A stretch of 64,000 nt of DNA, taken from the NCBI GenBank assembly GCA_026027325.1, contig JAMSLZ010000004.1, positions 558,001 to 622,000 of the forward strand. Direction: 5' to 3'. Numbering within the stretch: position 1 is the first letter of the stretch; each line of letters starts with the position of its first letter. Shown one piece after another: positions 12,240-23,645 of the stretch. Made by a program: the position numbers and the translations under genes. The stretch comes from Actinomucor elegans. Lineage: Eukaryota; Mucoromycota; Mucoromycetes; Mucorales; Mucoraceae. Below the pieces are notes generated by a model. The model searched no databases, was not told where the DNA came from, and saw only the letters and a list, made by a program, of their open reading frames with translations.

Positions 12240-13355
12240 TTAAGATAAAACAGCAGATGGAGAAGTAGATAATGTGCTATAGATCGGATTTGAATGCGAG
12301 TTGTAAAAGCAATACTTGTTAACAAAGTCAGAGTAGCTCATTTGGAAGCCTTCAGCAGACATTGTAGGCGAAGGAGGAGGTGAATGATGAATGTCAATGG
12401 GTTGAATAGCAGCTGAAGGAGATTTCTTATCAGAGCTACATTCATACGTAAGTGGGGAATCGCTAAAGAAGACAGGCGGGGTATAGTTAAAGATTTCAGT
12501 GTCCTCAGGTGTACCAGGTGGTGAGGGCGGTGGTGAGTTGGGTTTACGAGCTGCGGTTAAGGATGCCGAAAAGTCATATCTTCTACCCAATACCTTTGTT
12601 GTGTCCTTTTTCTTGAGTATTGTCTCTGGTTTTGTATCGGAAGTAATTGCTATAGGCGCAGTAATGTCAATTGATGTAGTCTTTGGCGTATCGGGCGTAT
12701 TGGGCGTAATCAGTACTTGATAATTCATGCCGTTGTTATTATCCCAATGTTCTTGATCGTCCACAGTGTATCTCAATGCTAAATATAGTGATTGTGTAGA
12801 CTGCTTGGCCTCAACAGGAATAGAGAAGCAGAAACGATCCCAGGTATTTGAAGTGCTTGCAATGGATTCACGAAATACACCGGTAGTTTCTTGATATGTA
12901 CGCCACAGATCAAACGTGTATCGAATAGACACTTGCTTGTGGAACGAAAGATTGGCTGCTCTGCAGCGACCTTGAATAACAAATGTATTATTCACCATTT
13001 GATCGTAATCACCGTCCTCTAGTTGAACAGATTCCATGCGGATCTTATTATCAGATTGATAAAAGATGGTATTTCTTGAAGGCCAGTTCGGCTGTGTCAG
13101 TTTATAGTCCTCAGCTGACGTGTGCATAAATGGAGGATCATTCTTGACAGATACAGGTGATTGAGTCTTGTAAAAATAACGGACATGCTCAAGCTGTTCA
13201 TGAAATTGAACGGACTTCTTTGATGGTGTGGCCAAACTGTTATACTTTTGCTGTATCACTACAGGATCATTGATCTGATGTGTACAACGCTTCAATACAA
13301 CACGTTTTTTGTATTGGTAATGCGAGGGCAAGTATTGTGTGGCAGTAGAAGTCAT
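12240..13355 (-). CDS. Protein phosphatase 1 glycogen-targeting subunit (CBM21)
   Basis: Single exon, 371 residues. A PP1 docking motif of the RVxF type, KSVQF, sits at 47-51. A CBM21 glycogen/starch-binding domain follows at about 118-216, with the hallmark strands FVIQGRCRAANLSFHKQVSI, VSIRYTFDLW, WDRFCFSI and WDNNNGMNYQV. The architecture is that of the GAC1/PIG1/PIG2 and mammalian PPP1R3 family, which bring PP1 to glycogen so that it dephosphorylates glycogen synthase and promotes glycogen storage. The C-terminal third is proline- and serine-rich (NSPPPSPPGTPEDTE, HHSPPPSPTMS) with several SP/TP sites that proline-directed kinases could use. ATG at 13355 is preceded by an A/T tract. With neutral trehalase (42385-44853), it is a second storage-carbohydrate regulator in the window. 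Confidence 0.88.
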   Translation of the reverse strand: MTSTATQYLPSHYQYKKRVVLKRCTHQINDPVVIQQKYNSLATPSKKSVQFHEQLEHVRYFYKTQSPVSVKNDPPFMHTSAEDYKLTQPNWPSRNTIFYQSDNKIRMESVQLEDGDYDQMVNNTFVIQGRCRAANLSFHKQVSIRYTFDLWRTYQETTGVFRESIASTSNTWDRFCFSIPVEAKQSTQSLYLALRYTVDDQEHWDNNNGMNYQVLITPNTPDTPKTTSIDITAPIAITSDTKPETILKKKDTTKVLGRRYDFSASLTAARKPNSPPPSPPGTPEDTEIFNYTPPVFFSDSPLTYECSSDKKSPSAAIQPIDIHHSPPPSPTMSAEGFQMSYSDFVNKYCFYNSHSNPIYSTLSTSPSAVLS

Positions 13356-16300
13356 TATGTACAGTAGGAAAAAGTTTTTTTTTAAAAAAAAAGGAATTTG
13401 AACCTGGAGAATCGCTTCTTTTTATACTCATTTCAAAAAATAATCCAAGGCGAATTATGGAGATAACATTATTGAATCTCCGTTTACTATCTCTTGTCTG
13501 GACCTTTTATGGTGACACAAGGCAAAGTTATATATTCACACAGCAATCCATCACTTCAATGGCGTCAGCAAAGAACAACTCAACCAATGTCATTTGATTG
13601 CTATTGTATATAGTTTAGTGAATACGTTTATATTAACTTTTTTTTTTGGTGAGAAAGCAATTAACGCGGAGAATATGTTTCTTCTTGCTTATCTGCTTCT
13701 AATTGTATTCATTTAAATGCTTCAAACTATAACATTTAGTTCTCCACTTTCGTCTGCCTTATCTGTGCACTTTTCCCGCCTTTTTCAATCTACAAGTACA
13801 ACTAAACAAAAAAAAAAAGTTGCATTTTTGTATACATCATGCGAATCGATCGTGTGTTCGACTATTTGTTTGTTAACGAAAGAAAAAAAAAAAAAAAAAA
13901 AAAAGTGTTTCAAGCATTCTACTGGTAAAGTTTAGAAACCGCCACCCCCAAGAGATAGATTTACATTCTACGATATGACATGATCCTTTAGGCCTGCAGC
14001 TCCGGAATGAAGCGGAGGATTCAGAGTATGCTTTCAAGCCATTTTCTATTCATAAAGTTACATTATATGAAACCTTGACGCATCGTTTAAAGAAGTGAAA
14101 CATGCCACTAATGAAAAGGGGTAGGGACCTTCTTGAACTATACATACTGCTAAAGTATGCTCTGTTTTTATTATTGCAGCCTAATTGACATGATTGTATT
14201 TTTGTGATCTATGTCTCTGGCTACTATTACAGCATATCTTTAATACAAGTTACTTTAAAAGGTATCGATTTCTATTTTTCTATGTTATCTGATAGATTCA
14301 GTCGGCGGTTCAAGTTGTATCTAAAAAAGGCAAATCAAAACAGAAGATTAGGGTCCATGTTGTTCGTTTTTGTTTCACAGCTTATTTTTTTTTTATGCAT
14401 CTATGACAAGAATGTCACCCGTTCAACCTCTCTATTACAAATCAACGCCAAAAATTTTTATTTTTCTTGGATGTTTGTTTAAACATATTATGCAAGTCCT
14501 GAAACTTTTTTTTTGTGTTGAATTTACTATGACGGGAAAAAACAGGTTTTTGCTTTTCAAAACTAAGTGTTGAGTAGGATTGTCTGGGGCAAAACTTTTA
14601 TTTTTTTGGAGATTAGGACATTCTCGACGAATAGATTTAGCTCCTCATTTTTACTAAAAATGTCAGTCCAAGTAACCAAAACCGAAAAAATTACGGGTGA
14701 AATAATGCGATAGGCATTGCATATAACCCACTGTTGATCCTTGTTAGGTAGAATACACCAATTGCACAGTTATTAGATAGAGCGTTTGCCAAATGCAGTG
14801 GCTCATGTTGAGTATGGGGCACTAATCCGGTGCGACATTTAATCAAGATCGGGCCAGAGATCTATAGATCATGATTGAGATCATATGAACTGAATGTAAA
14901 TTACTTTTAATCACCAAACTATAATGTATTCATAGTAATATTTCAGTTGAGCCATAATTATACTAGGTTGAATGTTTCATTTTGAATATATACTAGTTAC
15001 TAGACGTGGCATTTAACAAGGTTTAGCCGAAAAATAGAGAAATAATAAAATTGCTTTGAGTAATGACTTGTCAGAGTCCTTAGATACTCAAAGAACAGCA
15101 AAAATAATGACACAGCAGAAAACATGGCGCTTATTAAATCTAAAGCATCGACTTCTTCGAAGACCCTCCAAAAAACAAACAAATCGCATTAAACCTAAGC
15201 AAGGTAAGAATTTCTGTTTGGGAATGAAACAAAAGTATCCATCAACTACCGTTCAATATTTAGGTCACGCATCCTAGAACCAAGCGTAATTCCAATAATA
15301 CTTGGAATAGCAACCGTATCAAAAATATCCACTGATAATTCACTCGAACATCAACTATAATGCATGATCGATTCAATCGTCACAAATTGCCCACTTGTTA
15401 TATTTCCACCTATAATATGGTATATATTCACCTTTATCTACTGCACATTACAGTATACGCTTTTTATTTAAGTATTCAATGCATATAAACGTAGCAAAAA
15501 AGAAGAATGTAACAGACAAGATAAACATTATTTTATCTCTTTTTTGTTGAATTGGTCGATATGCTTGCAGGCAGCAGAAACTCAAACAGTATTAATTACA
15601 TGACAGAAAGGTTCTTCAGAATGAAAATAGTGCATCCAATAGACAGTACAATTTATTCTAGCCATGGCTTGCCCAATCAAATACGAATTGGAACCGAGAT
15701 TTATTAATCTACTACGTACATGAAATGGGCGTAATTTGCAGCTAATTATAATTAACAAATCAATGCATTCATTGTAATGTAAATAGATAATAGTTTTAGT
15801 ATGTAGTTGTAACAGCTCATTATAAACATATACCATGAATCAGACGCGATAGTAAACCAAAATGAGTTAAGGAATGTCGGAATGATACCGAATGAAGCAC
15901 TGCTTTAAGCCATAATTTCCAACTCCTGTTGTTTTTTTTTTATAAAGCGCTTTCAAGATAAAATTTGTTGTAAACATAATTAGAAAACAATTGCGAGTAC
16001 TTGAGTTTTTTTTTAACAAGTATTTTGTATGTTATCAAATATGCAAACTGTAAGTATATTTCTAATAATTATAATGATCTTATATTAGTTATAGCTTGGT
16101 CAATTGAAGAAATTATTCTATTACATGCACATATTTAGGTATGATGTTGGTGATACACAAGCCTTGTTAACATATCCTGTATCTATCAGCAGATAGTGGT
16201 TATTAAAAAGGAATAAAATTGGATACCGAGATTTGATTTTGTGATTTTTGAACTGGTCAGCAACAACGTGATAATGAACTACAGGTATCCAATAAAAATC

Positions 16301-17097
16301 GAAAGAGTTACAATGTGATGGTTGAATCGGTTTTCAACGGTATCCAAAGACATTTTCATAACAAAACGTTATTATGCATATCAGCAAGTATATGGTTGCA
16401 TTTTATATGCAATTCTGCATACATAGCGGTGACTTTTTAATGTAATCAATATACTTTAACCCCTTAATAGAAACGAACCAAAGCAATCATCTTGGGATTA
16501 ACATTTACAAGCCAAGAGGTAGACAACGAATGTACAACATATAATGCAACAGCTACTTCAGTTATATCATGATACATTAAAGTTTACTGCAGATGGAAGA
16601 ACAAGACACGAATTTGGTTGGCTATCGAATATCTGACTCCAAATACCAGGTATTTCGGTATCTAATTAACCGGTTACAATGACCATTGCTGTATGCTAAC
16701 AACGGAAGTAAACCTTTCGGCCATGATTCTACTAATAGAGGCAAATGTTCCTTAATTGGGAATACTACTTTTTTTTTCTTCTTTCGAAACTTTAATGAAA
16801 CAGTTCCTGAAATTGAGCTTGGTTGCCATGACATTGGCGTATCGGTTTCATAATAAACAGCTTACATATCGCTGCAGAAGAGTATTATCATCACAACGTT
16901 ACATAAAAACAAGGATCCAATGTCGGTATTTAAAGTAGAGAGGAAAAAAAAAAGCAGACACGTCTAACGAATAAGATAGATAAGAACAGTCAGTCCTTAC
17001 TAAAGAATGCCCTTGATTTGTAATATATCTCAAACTAAAATACTTTGAGATATACTTTCACTCCCCCCTTACTTTTTTTTTAATCTGTATTGCCACA
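13356..17097. other. Intergenic between divergent genes
   Basis: About 3.7 kb of AT-rich sequence with an A run near 13880-13902. It includes a repeat-core copy at 14840-14900 in opposite orientation and a repeat copy at 15580-15840. No ORF shows a recognisable domain. Promoters of the CBM21 gene and the MFS gene should lie at its two ends. Confidence 0.5.
15580..15840 (-). repeat. Degenerate interspersed repeat, copy B
   Basis: Its reverse complement aligns in order with 7000-7290 over about 250 bp. Both conceptual translations share LHT-K/R-T, a YN..I..LII block and a PFH/PIH..R-I/L pattern, but with too many differences to assert a protein. Origin unknown. Confidence 0.5.
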
Positions 17098-19224
17098 ATG
17101 TCCAAGTCTATAGATATTGTTCAACATGGAGAGAATCTCGACCGAGATCTAGAGAGTTTAGGTCATTCAACTTCCAAAAAGCGACTGTATATGATCATAG
17201 CGTCGTGAGTGTCACCTTTTTTTTTATATGGATATCTTTGCCTTTTATTGATACCAAATAATGACAATAGGTTGTGTGTAGTCTCATTTTTAGCAGCCTT
17301 TGATAATATCATTGTAGCAAGTAATACGCCTCTTATAGCTGCGGGTAAAGCGAAGGAAGCCTTGCTATTGTTTGTCTAGATAGCATTTTCGTTAACCTCG
17401 TTGTTTTTATAACAGAGTTCAATGGATTTGGATTGTATGGTTGGGTGAATACAGTAAGTGCGATCCAATTGCTATATCAATGTTTTTTTTGGCTTACATT
17501 AGCGCAGGCATTCTTGCTTACAGCTTCTACTTCTCAACCCATGTACGGAAAATGTGCAGATATGTTTGGTAGACGGGTATGTTTCTTGTTTGCAACCGGA
17601 AGCTATTTAATTGGAGCTGTATTGTGTGGTGCTGCTCAATCTATGATTATGCTGATTGTAGCCCGAGCATTGTGTGGACTGGGCATTGGTGCATTTGACA
17701 CATTGATGAAGATCGTTGTAGCAGGTGATTGAGCGACTTTTTATTCTTTTTTATGGATACTAATACAGTCATAGACTATATCCCTGTTCGTTATATCGGT
17801 ATGTATCAATCTTTATTGGGTATTTCCTGGGGATTAGGATATGTCGTGGGAGCCCTCGTTGGTAAGCATAATTCAAAAGAAAGAACTTTCACATGGGGAT
17901 TCACTCTTTCACCCTTTACCAGGCGGTGTAGCAGCATCAAATGCTGGCTGGAGATCAGTATTTTGGATGGCAGTAAGTCACATTATTTTTCTCATATTGG
18001 TATCAATTCGTTTATGCTTATCTATCATCTCTCTATTAGCTTGGATTGTAAGTATTTTATACACATGTAATATAAATCGACTGCATGAATAACCCAGTAT
18101 GTTACACGCAGTTGTGTGATAGCTCTGATCTTGGTCTTCTTTGCCATTGAAGGACCAGAATCGTATTACAACATATCGAATCAGTTGGTCAATATCGATT
18201 TTTTCGGTATATTCCTATGGACTGCAGGTGTTGTATGTCTTGTATTGGCTTTAAGCTGGGGTGGAACGACTTATTCATGGAATTCTGCTGCAATCATTAC
18301 ACTTTTGTGTGTTGCAGGCGTCCTGTTGGCTGTTTTCGCTCTATTTGAACATAGGTTGGCAAAGGATCCCATTATTCCTCGAGGTATATTCGCTAACCGT
18401 AGTGTCGTTTTAATTTTGGTTGCTGCATTTTGTTATGGTGGATGTTTTCAATCACTAATGACTTATATACCTCTGTACCTTTCTGTGATACGCAAAGAGG
18501 ATCCAATGGCAACAAACTTGGAGTTACTCTGCCTAGTCTTGTTGGCTTGTATCTTTAATGTCTTGACAGGTGTTGTCATTGTCAAAACCGGAAAATACAC
18601 TTGGGCATCGCGTACTTCCCTGTCTGTTCTCATCTTGGCATGTGGTCTATTAAATCTGTTGGACGTTCAATCGAGCCGTGGCCTGATTGTAGGATTAATG
18701 GTAATTACAGGCATTGGTAGCGGAGGCATGATCAATAGTGAGATTATCACAGCACAGGCATCAGTTTCAATTGAACAGTAAGTTAAAAAAAAAAAAAAAC
18801 TACAATAATTCCTTCTTCCAATTCCTAAATGATCGTCTATCATAGCGTTCCGGCTATTGTTGCTTTTATGACATTTTGCGATCAGGTTGGAGGCATCACT
18901 GGAATCACTGCTCAAGGAAGCATCCTATCAAACACTCTTACTACCAAGCTCGAGGCCTTGAATTTACCAGGTGTTACTCCAGAGTTAGTACGTCAAAGTT
19001 CGGCTTATCTTTGGAGTCTACCGGAGCCTAATCAATCCATAGTGATGGATGTTTATATGGACGCCATCAAAATGTCCTTCTGGGGTTCTTTTGCATTTGC
19101 TGCAGCAGGGCTTATTGCTGCACTCGGCTTGAAATCATATGTATTGAGAAAAGATATGAAGAATATCGAAACTGCAGATTCTGTAGATGATAAATCACCC
19201 GTAGACCATATAGAAAACAGCTAA
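17098..19224 (+). CDS. Major facilitator superfamily transporter, 14-TM DHA2-like
   Basis: Nine exons, all in phase: 17098-17204, 17271-17344, 17416-17453, 17508-17724, 17769-17861, 17923-17972, 18040-18047, 18112-18777, 18846-19224; protein 543 residues. It starts with an acidic cytoplasmic tail, then TM1 (LCVVSFLAAFDNIIVASNTPLIA). The MFS loop 2-3 motif GKCADMFGRR is intact, and motif C-like glycines occur in GISWGLGYVVGALVGG. Length and about 14 hydrophobic segments fit the DHA2 drug:H+ antiporter/Azr1-Vba/siderophore-transporter branch of plasma-membrane or vacuolar exporters. The cargo cannot be assigned. Exon 7 is only 8 nt; skipping it or using the AG at 18097 gives a poorer membrane helix. 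The tail after TM14 is acidic. Confidence 0.85.
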
Positions 19225-20262
19225 AAAAAAATCCCTCTAGGAGACCTTATTTATTTAACTCAGTACTGAATCAATTAACCATTTGTTATATACTTTATAC
19301 TACATTCCCACGAGCCAATATACCAATTCATTTTATAATAAACTCTCTAGTATAGCACTGGTTACTGTATCTTGTCGTACCAGTAAAAAAAAAAAACTTG
19401 AGTAATTCATACACATGGCTTCCATTGATTTATATCAGTCCTGAAAAGAGAAATACAGGGCAACGCTTTCATTGGTGGCGGAATGTAAAAGCCTATGATC
19501 GACGTCGTTTACCGCTATGTTCACAACTCATGTATATTAACAATAAATACATATATAGTTTTGATACTTGAGACCAACATAGAACCAAAAGCATTCTTTT
19601 TAGCAATAGATATGTTTTCAGAGTAGTCTATTTGTGTAATAAAAAAGAGCTAAATAGCTCCAATATATAGTGCTTTCACTCTTTAGAATAAAATTTTGTT
19701 TTCTGTTTTATTATATTATTCAAAAGAAAACTGAATTATCTACAAAATTTACTAATTTAGGAAACAAATACCTTGTACATGTAATCTTCTATGATAATAG
19801 TCTCCTAAATTTTGATCCAATATTTGAAATGAATGCCAACTTGAAAATTTTGACCTGGCGTCTCCTTTCATCCCAGTAAAAGTGCAATAAATCAATCTAA
19901 TAGATTGAACTGTATGGTGCTCCCCCCCCCCTGTACATCGATCTGTTATTTATATATACTTCCCGATCCATTATACCTTATGCCCTAATTATACTATAGT
20001 GGGTACATCGAAGATATAACTGGATACTGGTTTTCAATTGATCGGGCAAACTTCTTTAATTATGTCATTTTCATATTATTAGCATTAGTTTCTGGGTATT
20101 CGGCAATTATGAAAGGCATTTAACTTCAAATATCCGGATTAAAAGTAAAATGAAATAATAATCGCATTCTCGCCACGTTCAGGCATCATTACCTCCAGTA
20201 TTATGTCTTTTTTGGTCTAAAGTTTTTGGTTTTATTATATTACAATGGACAATACATATCTA
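19225..20262. other. Intergenic between convergent genes
   Basis: AT-rich spacer between the 3' ends of the MFS gene and PEX11. It contains a C run at 19922-19931. No gene seen. Confidence 0.55.
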
Positions 20263-21162
20263 TTAGACTGAGGGGTTTGTTTTCTTCCATTGGGTATTCA
20301 TGGCCATAGCTGATGTAATCATACTAATATAGAAACAGTGAATAAATCAATCTTATCACATATACTGTAAAACAACTTACCCAGCAATACCAATGGCACC
20401 TTCGTCCAAGTTGAGCCATTTCAAACCTCCCAAAGGAATCAAGATGTCAACCAGGTCTTGACATAATTGGTATTTAGTAGCCTTTTCTTCCCTATTATCC
20501 ATCCAATACGGACTTAATGCCAATACGATTTAACGTACACTATCAAAAACTTACTTTAGTAATTTCTTTTGCTCCACCTTGATGTCATCCTCCTTTTCGG
20601 TCTTCTTCTTTAATGATTCTGCGCGGTCTCTGAATTGTTTGAGTTGGTAGGCGCTAGAAAGAATGGAAGCAGTCAAGGAAACAAACCAACACTTGAGTCC
20701 AAACTCACTGATTCTTTTCGCATTTTGGAATTTGTAAAAGTTGATTGTGTCAGCCTAAATACAATATTATTAGTCCCAAAACATCGCATGTTTATATAAT
20801 TTTGGGGATAAAAAAAAAACACACATTACCAAGCTAAGTGCTTCTGAACTAAAATAAAAAAAGTTACTGGCAAACTTGATAAACTGTGTAGCTTTTAAGA
20901 TAGGGTCTGCTAAAGATAAACTTTTGACGCTAGATTGTGCAAGCTCGACAGGTTTCAGTAAACGAAAGAATTTGCGACCTGTAGCTAAATGACTCTTTAA
21001 ATCAGCCCAACGTTGAATGGTGGATTTGGAAGCTCCAGTTCGAAGTAAATAAAAGGCGTAAAAACGAGCGAAATATTGAACAAGTCTGCATAGCTTTTCT
21101 CGGCCGTTGGTAACAGCAAGATACCGGTTAAAGGCTGTAACTTGAGCGTCAGTGATAGGCAT
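20263..21162 (-). CDS. PEX11: Peroxisomal membrane biogenesis protein Pex11
   Basis: Four exons, 20830-21162, 20555-20754, 20381-20491 and 20263-20323, joined in frame to 234 residues, close to the usual 230-240 of fungal Pex11. Family marks visible are the N-terminal FNRYLAVTNGREKLCRLVQYFARF amphipathic helix region, GASKSTIQRWADLKSHLATGRKFFRL, and the C-terminal DILIPLGGLKWLN..GIAGMITS..QWKK membrane segment and tail. Pex11 bends and elongates the peroxisome membrane and drives peroxisome proliferation, from the cytosolic and matrix faces. All splice junctions fall on GT..AG with phases that agree. It is the second peroxisome-linked gene in the window along with the SKL-ending oxidase at 40871-42322. 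Confidence 0.92.
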
Positions 21163-23645
21163 TTCGCGCTTTAACTAAGGGGGAAGTGAAAGAAGAAACG
21201 GGTAGAAATAAAAGTATCAAATGTTTATTTAAGCAGAAATAGAAGATTAGGTTCTGTTTTCCGATCCCTCTGGAGCGAATGAACGTGCACAAATATCCAA
21301 AATGGATTAAAAATGGTGACTGTTATATTCAGTAACAAGATGACTGAAAAGAATATGCTTTCTTTTGTTGCACCAATGATTCAGTTACTGTAGGTATGGT
21401 ATCATACATAGGAAGACTTCAGTTTTCGAAAACAATTCATCATGAATCAATGCCTGTATCTTATGCCGTATGTGCCATTGGTATACTCGATTGGCAGATA
21501 TCACAAGTTTGGGTAATATGGAGTGAACTTGATGATCAGTACAAATAGACTACGGTATTATAATAAAACCTGTGTAGAAAAACGCTACGTTTAGGCAGGC
21601 TGCTTTGATTGGCTGTTAGCCGAAATACAGAAGGACCCGATTTTATTGGGTGGCGCTATTTTGATGCAATTATTTTAAAAACTCCGAAAACACATCTGGT
21701 TCAATGAACATCCGAGATGATGCAATGATCTCCGGAAAGAATATAGAACACAACATGATCTTTTTAATTAAACTATTTTTAATAATCATTTCTAACATAG
21801 GAAAGGAATGAATGCTGATACACGATGATGCGGGGAGGGAATCGGAAAAAGAAATATGACATGCGTTATTCCGCCAAAATCTCAAACAAAGCATCTAGTT
21901 CAACAAAAACCTGAGATGGTTCAATTTTTTCCGGAAAAAAATACAAAATAATATAAAATCTTTTGAATGCAGTCTCTTTCCTAGTGACTAATTTATATAG
22001 ACAAGATCTAGATACTGATGAAAACTGATAAGAGGAGATCAAATTGGGAGTACATTGATTCCCGTCAAAATCACAAACGGATTCCTAGTTCAATAAGAAG
22101 CCCGGATAACTCGATCATTCCCGAGGAATTCTGCAAAACCAAATACGTCCCCCTTTTTTTTGAATACATCAACTTTTATTATAATTCAACAATTGATGCA
22201 AGAAGTAGAGAATCATGAACATTGATAACCGGAGTCGGAATTGGGGGGAATATCAAACGATGCGTTATCCTTTTAAAATTGCGACTGGAACAATAAAGGA
22301 CCGAGATCATCCTAGGATTTCCGAGTAATAATGATGGAGCCAAAGCATGCGCTTTTCAATATACCGATTTTCGCCATGGTCCATCAATGGAAACCAGGTG
22401 TTAGGAAAACCTCAAATGCATAGTATACTACGTCAACTGTAAACTTTTATTTTAGAAAATGTGCACACTGCACATAAACAAGCGAAAAGAGCAAGATTTA
22501 TAATACCTCGAGTCAAGGTTCATGCGCTAAAGCAGTTCACATGATGGCCCATTGAGCATGTTCTACCATGAATCGAGACTAAAGCGAGTTTGTAGTAGAT
22601 GCCAATGTGCTTACTGACAAATATACCTAGGATTCTGCGGAAAAAGAAATTCTACCTATTATTCTAGACACGTCATTTAATGGTGGGTTGATTGTTAGCG
22701 TTGTTACTTTCTTATTGTGGTAGTCTTTTAATAGCATTTCTCGTGGTTTTAATGCATTATTGTTTCATTAGATTGAATAAAAAGGTATCCTTTATGTAAT
22801 TTACTTATGAAGTGATTTACTAAGTTTGACATAGAATAATACCTCGCCACTCCTTCTCTTTAACCGGATAACAATATTCTCGAATGATTAATTGACTTCC
22901 TGCTGTGTAGCTTCCACATCAAGCATATCAATGTTTGTAGCACAAGTCAGCTAATTACCTGCGTCAAATTTTTATAATAATAATTAATCTGATGTTTTCC
23001 TTTCATATGCATATTAATGAAATGTCAAATTCAAACTATGGACAATAAGATATTTTACTATACCTTGAAATCCCCAAGTGCGTGTATTTAGCTAGATCAG
23101 GTAATGTCTATTGCCCTGAGTTTAAACGCGTTAGTAACACTGGTACTGAAGGGAAATGTGCCTTTTTTGTACTGCCCATTAGTATGAAGCACACTCGTTT
23201 TCAATATCGAATCAACGCGTAATAATAATAATATATAAAAAAAAAAGTGATTAAACACAGCCCCAATGATGTTCCTATTATTATCTAATGTAACCCTAGT
23301 AACATAACAATGATAACACCAAAATTACCTCAATGGATTATATTAGGCATTATCCTCGCAATGAATGCACTTGATGTACGCGTTAATGAACTACTTGTTA
23401 AATAGCTGAGCTATGTATCTGATATGAATGATTGGTTCCTCAACGGCAGAATCAACGTCTATTATATTATCTGTGTAACTTGTCTAAGAACCACGTTTTA
23501 TTCAAGCTCGTTGCGAAGCAACTAAATAAAGCAAGTTTCACCATTTAACATGGCAAGACTTTTTTTTTGTTCTTTTCAGTTTATAATGCGTTTTTGATTA
23601 AACTTGTTCTTCTTCTTTCTTCTTCTTCTTCTTGCATTTTATATT
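21163..23645. other. Intergenic with tandem repeat block
   Basis: About 2.5 kb between the PEX11 start and the coiled-coil gene start (divergent). The middle is a degenerate tandem repeat (21660-22340). The rest is AT-rich with no gene seen. A CT-rich tract (23600-23640) directly precedes the next start codon. Confidence 0.55.
21660..22340. repeat. Degenerate tandem repeat, period about 200 bp
   Basis: Three to four diverged units start near 21672, 21870, 22065 and 22268. Each carries the ordered blocks AAAATC(T/A)CAAAC, (C/T)TAGTTCAA, CC(T/C)GAGAT or equivalent, and a TTCCGGA/CCCGAGGA block. The spacers between blocks also match: GATGCGGGGAGGGAATCGG versus CGGAATTGGGGGGAATATC, and GCGTTAT before the next unit. 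Identity is low, so the array is old. The ORFs inside (21670-21894 minus, 22018-22218 plus) are by-products. Confidence 0.5.

Noticed and set aside
12499..12720. Hydrophobic plus-strand ORF within the CBM21 gene
   Set aside because: Antisense of the proline/threonine-rich part of the PP1 subunit; no signals of its own.
18116..18781. Separate 221-codon transporter ORF
   Set aside because: It starts at an internal GTG and is exon 8 of the MFS gene; splice phases join it to the upstream exons.
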